This document shows, in pieces, positions 33,839 through 36,821 of a stretch of 36,821 nt of DNA. Position numbers and translations under genes: made by a program. The stretch spans positions 1-36,821 of the forward strand of contig NZ_JAHSQD010000025.1 in the NCBI RefSeq assembly GCF_020103755.1. The letters are read 5' to 3'. Source of the DNA: Streptomyces sp. LS1784. GTDB taxonomy: Bacteria > Actinomycetota > Actinomycetes > Streptomycetales > Streptomycetaceae. The notes under the pieces are model-generated. The model was given only the letters and a program-made list of their open reading frames with translations, made no database searches and was not told the origin of the DNA. How positions within the stretch are numbered: the stretch's first letter is position 1; each line of letters begins with the position of its first letter.

Positions 33839-34999
33839 TCACAACGCGGGCTGCGGTGCGTACGCCTTCCGAAGCTCATCAGCGATCCGCTGCGACGCCG
33901 GCATACGAGGACGTGCGCGACTCGGCCCCGCTGGGGCTACCGCCGGTTCCGCCGCTGTCGGAATCTCCGCAGCCTGCTCATCTGTGGGCGCCCCCGTAGG
34001 CGACTCGGCGGCGTCACCTGCGGCTTCAACGGACGCCTTCGATTCATAAGAGGAGAGCTCTTCGGCGAGAAGGGCCCTCAGCCGGTCCTCAACCGCTACG
34101 GTCAGCAGCTCGGCGCCGGAGGCAACCGGCCCCTTCGCGCTTGTCCGAGCGATCAGCGCCTGCCGCGCCGAGACCGCTTCGGCCCCCAGCACAGCCATAA
34201 GCCTGGTGCACTCCTGCGCAACCTTCTCCAGCACCGGCCGGTCCTCCGGCTCGTGCGCGAGCATCGAGGTGAGCAGCGGCATCAGCGGTCCTGGCACGCC
34301 ACTGAGATCCGGGGCCTGGGCCGGATTGGCGACCTGGGCCACTATCGCTTCCCACCGGGTCCCGTCGTATGGATAGTGCCCAGCCGCCGCATACAGCAGC
34401 ACAGTGCCCAACGCGTAGACATCCGCCGCCGTGGTCACCTGCGGATGCCCCGATGCCTGCTCGGGAGGCATGCACCGCACCGTCCCGACGATCATCCCGC
34501 TGTGCGACAGGGACTCCTGCGTCGTGTCCGCGAACGCCGCCAGACCGAAATCGATGATCACCGGCCCGTAGTCGCCCAGGATGACGTTCTGGGGTTTCAG
34601 ATCGCGGTGCAGAAGCCCCGAAGCGTGCACCGCGCCCAGCCCCTCCGCCAACAGGGCACCGAGGCTTGCCACAAGGACTGCTGGCAGCGGCCCCTCGTCA
34701 TCCACCGCTTCAAGCAAAGTGCGACCCGGCACGTACTCCATCGCCATCCACGGCCGGTCCGCATACGGGTCCGCATCCAGGAACCGTGCCACCCGGCCGG
34801 TGCCGACTACTTCTCGGGCAACCCGCGCCTCCTTCTCGAAGCGCGCCCGTGTCACCGGATCAAGCCGGTCAGCGCGGATCAGTTTCACCGCGACAGGGTC
34901 GCCGGCGGGCGAGTACGCGAGGAAGACCTCGCCCATACCCCCCGATCCAAGCCTCCGCGCCACAATGAACCGGCCGATCCGCTCGGGCATCCCCGGCAT
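33839..34999 (-). CDS. Soluble Ser/Thr protein kinase (PknB-like), first gene of the defence operon
   Basis: This 386-residue Hanks-type kinase has every catalytic element: the glycine loop GSGGMGEV (18-25), Lys39 in VAVKLI, the helix-C Glu in FEKEARV (near 57), HRDLKPQN with Asp133, DFG at 150-152, and MPPEQASG in place of APE. The kinase domain ends near 270. The C-terminal 110 residues are Ala/Pro/Glu-rich with no transmembrane helix or PASTA repeat, so it should be cytoplasmic. Start codons at 34999 and 34990 are both possible; GAG-rich purines precede both. It is the most upstream gene of the minus-strand operon, 109 nt before the SNF2 gene. By analogy with PglW of the Streptomyces Pgl system, it could phosphorylate operon proteins on infection. 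A regulator of unrelated genes is the alternative. Confidence 0.85.
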   Translation of the reverse strand: MPGMPERIGRFIVARRLGSGGMGEVFLAYSPAGDPVAVKLIRADRLDPVTRARFEKEARVAREVVGTGRVARFLDADPYADRPWMAMEYVPGRTLLEAVDDEGPLPAVLVASLGALLAEGLGAVHASGLLHRDLKPQNVILGDYGPVIIDFGLAAFADTTQESLSHSGMIVGTVRCMPPEQASGHPQVTTAADVYALGTVLLYAAAGHYPYDGTRWEAIVAQVANPAQAPDLSGVPGPLMPLLTSMLAHEPEDRPVLEKVAQECTRLMAVLGAEAVSARQALIARTSAKGPVASGAELLTVAVEDRLRALLAEELSSYESKASVEAAGDAAESPTGAPTDEQAAEIPTAAEPAVAPAGPSRARPRMPASQRIADELRKAYAPQPAL

Positions 35000-35059
35000 A
35001 CTCTCACTCAGCCCTTTCGCACACGTGCGGCACCGCCATAGCCGTAATCGTCGCTGGTC

Positions 35060-35086
35060 AGCCTAGTCGCTGATGCGATCCGGCAA
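35060..35086 (-). promoter_or_regulatory. Possible promoter of the kinase-led operon
   Basis: On the minus strand TTGCCG (35086-35081) and TAGGCT (35065-35060) are separated by 15 nt. They resemble the Streptomyces -35 (TTGACR) and -10 (TAGRNT) hexamers, with a spacer slightly shorter than the usual 16-18 nt. The -10 would lie about 60 nt upstream of the kinase start. This is a weak prediction. Confidence 0.3.
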
Positions 35087-35228
35087 GGCAGAGATCGAAT
35101 ATCTTGCACACCCGCACTCCGGCGGAGGCGTGCCCAACTACGAGATTCACTGCTCGTCATCGCGTCGGGAGTGGGCAGATCAACGAGTCGCCAGTCGCCA
35201 AAACCACCGATGCACGGCGGGTTCAGGC

Positions 35229-35266
35229 CTACGCATTACGAGACCATGAGGGTTCATGTTGCGTAG
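35229..35266. repeat. Nested palindrome upstream of the kinase operon
   Basis: Outer arms CTACGCA (35229-35235) and TGCGTAG (35260-35266) enclose a second inverted repeat CATGA-GGGT-TCATG (about 35245-35258). The two-level dyad symmetry is unlike the surrounding sequence. It may be an operator for the neighbouring HTH protein, or a terminator-like hairpin after that gene. No T-tract follows on either strand. Confidence 0.4.
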
Positions 35267-35502
35267 TGCCGCCCTGTGCCGCCCTGTGGTGTATTGCCTG
35301 ATCAGCGCATGTGCGGCGGGTTGGCCCGTGCCACCCCGTACTGCACCGTCCAAAGGCGTCCGTCCACCGGCTATCCACCGGGACAGCCTCATCCGAGGCC
35401 GTCGCGGCGACCTACGCCGGCTGTCGACTTCCTACAGGACCCGCTCAGCTCCCCGTGGCCTGTCGATCGGGACCAGTCAAGTCGAGTTCGCGGTCACCCG
35501 GC

Positions 35503-36414
35503 CTAAGCCCGGCTCCGCCAACTGAGGTCCCCGCGAGCGCCATTCATGATCATGTCCGTCTGCCCGGCAACTCGGCCAATGGTCGAGGCGAACGCATCCA
35601 CGTGCTCCCTGACCTGTGCTTCCGCGCCTTCCGGGCGGGCGAAGAGGGCCGCGCTGGCACCGGCCCGCGCCATCAGCGCCGATCGGTCGCGCTGGTACTC
35701 TGCCCAGCCTTGACGGAACTCACCTCGGGCGGCCAGCAGGCTCTTCGGCTGGATGCTCTCCGCTTGGAGGTCTCGTGTGACCTCCGCCTTGACCATCCAT
35801 AGGAGCACGGCGTAGTCGAAGGTCATGGGCATTTCGGGAAGTCCGAGGGTCCGTTCGTCGAGCCAACGAGCTCCGTCCCTCCGCGGAACGGCCAGGTCTT
35901 TCATCGCCGCTCCGAGCAGGCTCCACTTCGGGCTGCGTGTCCTCTCCGCATCGATGAGGAGGTGCTCGACGAGTCGCCGGGTGTTTCTCGGGGCGTCGGG
36001 GTGCGCGAACTGGGCGATCACCGCCCGGGCCGTAGTTCTGCGGCCGGCGGCTGTCGCTACGCCGGCGCTCCGCGCGTAGGTCCGCAGCGCCCTGCGGGCC
36101 TGTTCGTCGGTGACGACTCCGGAGTCCTCCAGCCACATGTGGATGATCACGGGGACGACCGTGTGGTGCGGGACCTTCGGAAGCGGTGACCGCTGCTTCG
36201 CCTCGACGATCTTCTGGAAGAGGACGCGCTGCTCCGGCGGGAACAGCCGGGCCTCACTGCCCCGCTGGGTCGTCTTGCGGAAGAGGGGCGGAGCGAGGAG
36301 GCCGTTCTCCACCCAATCCTTGATCGTTCGGGGGCGCAGCCGAACACCCATGTCGTGGGCGTCGGCCACCAGGTCGTCCGCGGTGCCAGCGACCGCGTCG
36401 TTGAAGCCAGCCAT
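35503..36414 (-). CDS. MerR-like HTH protein of unknown function
   Basis: This 303-residue protein has an N-terminal MerR-type helix-turn-helix (about 10-65): DMGVRLRPRTIKDWVENGLLAPP is the recognition part, and SEARLFPPEQRVLFQKIVEAKQ is the wing and linker helix. The remaining 240 residues are mostly helical, with no motif I recognise. The centre (about 75-130) contains VPVIIHMWLEDSGVVTDEQARRALRTYARSAG. The start at 36414 (MAGFNDAV) is chosen because the alignable HTH begins just after it; no strong ribosome-binding site is visible, and the frame is open further upstream. It lies upstream of, and on the same strand as, the kinase-led operon, about 500 nt away, so it could regulate it. A phage- or element-encoded regulator is the alternative. 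IS5-type DNA begins about 80 nt upstream of its start. Confidence 0.6.
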   Translation of the reverse strand: MAGFNDAVAGTADDLVADAHDMGVRLRPRTIKDWVENGLLAPPLFRKTTQRGSEARLFPPEQRVLFQKIVEAKQRSPLPKVPHHTVVPVIIHMWLEDSGVVTDEQARRALRTYARSAGVATAAGRRTTARAVIAQFAHPDAPRNTRRLVEHLLIDAERTRSPKWSLLGAAMKDLAVPRRDGARWLDERTLGLPEMPMTFDYAVLLWMVKAEVTRDLQAESIQPKSLLAARGEFRQGWAEYQRDRSALMARAGASAALFARPEGAEAQVREHVDAFASTIGRVAGQTDMIMNGARGDLSWRSRA

Positions 36415-36493
36415 GCTTCTGGAACGTACACCGGGATCGGGCCTTGAAGGCGCGACATAAGAAGGGCCAGACAGGGATGGTGAAGGGGTGCTA

Positions 36494-36821
36494 GGCCGTG
36501 TCCTGTCGATCAGTTGAGTCGTTGATATGACTATGGGGAGTAGGGGTGATCTGACTGACGGCCAGTGGGAGCGGCTTCGGCCGCTGCTGCCGGTGAGTAA
36601 CGGGCGTTGTGGCAGGTGGCGGGACCATCGGCAGGTCATCGACGGCATCCTGTACCGGACGCGAACGGGCGTGCCGTGGCGGGATCTTCCTGAGCGCTAC
36701 GGTTCGTGGAAGACGGTCCATGAGCGGCATCGTCGCTGGTCGGCGGACGGGACGTGGGAGCGCCTGCTCCAGCGGGTCCAGGCGGAGGCGGATGCCGCCG
36801 GTGGGATCGACTGGGACATCT
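36494..36821 (+). mobile_element. IS5-family insertion sequence, left end, partial
   Basis: The stretch from about 36494 (GGCCGTGTCCTGTCGATCAG) to the window edge holds a transposase N-terminus and a probable left terminal repeat. The bases just before it include CTAG (36491-36494). The right end is outside the window, so the exact terminal repeat and any target duplication cannot be checked. Confidence 0.55.
36527..36821 (+). CDS. IS5-family transposase N-terminus, partial
   Basis: The ATG at 36527 opens a frame of 98 codons that runs off the window edge. It reads LTDGQWERLRPLLP, then DHRQVIDGILYRTRTGVPWRDLP, then YGSWKTVHERHRRWSADGTWERLL. This is the N-terminal DUF4096-type domain shared by IS5-family transposases of Streptomyces, which precedes the DDE catalytic core. 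The catalytic residues lie beyond the window. Whether the transposase is one frame or made by a programmed frameshift, as in many IS5-group elements, cannot be seen here. An in-frame ATG two codons later (36533) is an alternative start. Confidence 0.8.
   Translation, partial: MTMGSRGDLTDGQWERLRPLLPVSNGRCGRWRDHRQVIDGILYRTRTGVPWRDLPERYGSWKTVHERHRRWSADGTWERLLQRVQAEADAAGGIDWDI

Larger units (their letters stand above)
35000..35502. other. Non-coding region upstream of the defence operon
   Basis: This spacer of about 500 nt lies between the HTH-protein gene and the kinase gene, both on the minus strand. I see no gene: the short open frames lack ribosome-binding sites and family patterns. It holds a possible minus-strand promoter near 35060-35086, a nested palindrome at 35229-35266, and directly after it a tandem copy of a 10-nt unit TGCCGCCCTG at about 35267-35286. 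The length suggests a regulated promoter region for the six-gene operon. Confidence 0.5.

Noticed and set aside
25235..34999. Standard BREX/Pgl system
   Set aside because: A kinase and an NPPW methyltransferase are present, but there is no PglZ alkaline-phosphatase-like protein, no BrxC/PglY ATPase and no BrxL, so the set is not BREX.
1..36821. tRNA, rRNA and CRISPR arrays
   Set aside because: I looked for tRNA-like ends next to the integrase and for regularly spaced repeats throughout and saw none.

Overview
The window is high-GC actinobacterial DNA, most likely from Streptomyces or a close relative such as Kitasatospora. The reasons are the strong G/C bias at third codon positions, frequent GTG starts, a cellulose-synthase-like glycosyltransferase preceded by a near-consensus DasR box, a secreted GH25 muramidase, and IS701- and IS5-type insertion-sequence remnants. 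All assignments come from reading the sequence; no database search was run.

Left flank (1-4330) looks like ordinary chromosome: a membrane acyltransferase (partial, cut by the window edge), a family 2 glycosyltransferase, a GNAT acetyltransferase and the 5' third of a secreted GH25 lysozyme gene. The lysozyme homology stops abruptly near 4330. Immediately after it come a tyrosine integrase and, convergent with it across a strong hairpin terminator, a small excisionase-type HTH protein. I read this as the left end of an integrative element inserted in the lysozyme gene. The right end is not recognisable in the window.

The element's cargo (about 6.8-35 kb) is two defence-type operons lying tail to tail. 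On the + strand, four tightly coupled genes (6820-14821) form a Wadjet-like SMC system: a JetA-like kleisin, a JetB-like small subunit, a 1486-aa SMC/MukB-type ATPase (JetC) and a TOPRIM-bearing JetD-like nuclease. Such systems recognise and cut plasmid-like circular DNA. On the - strand, six genes (34999 down to 14985) read in the order Ser/Thr kinase, SNF2 helicase, 1799-aa adenine methyltransferase, 2258-aa DEAD helicase with DUF1998, RelE-fold/UvrD helicase, PD-(D/E)XK nuclease. Three of the five junctions overlap by 1 to 4 nt. The SNF2, methyltransferase and DUF1998 core resembles class 1 DISARM, and the giant DEAD/DUF1998 protein also resembles DruE of Druantia. However, I find no PglZ or BrxL (BREX) and no phospholipase-D drmC (DISARM). 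The added kinase, toxin-fold UvrD and nuclease make this the best candidate in the window for an undescribed or variant anti-phage system. Its likely logic is that the methyltransferase marks self DNA, the helicases survey or process unmarked DNA, the nuclease and possibly UvrD act on it, and the kinase senses or switches the system.

Right flank (35000-36821) holds a 500-nt non-coding stretch with a nested palindrome, a MerR-like HTH protein of unknown role, and the left end of an IS5-family insertion sequence cut by the window edge.
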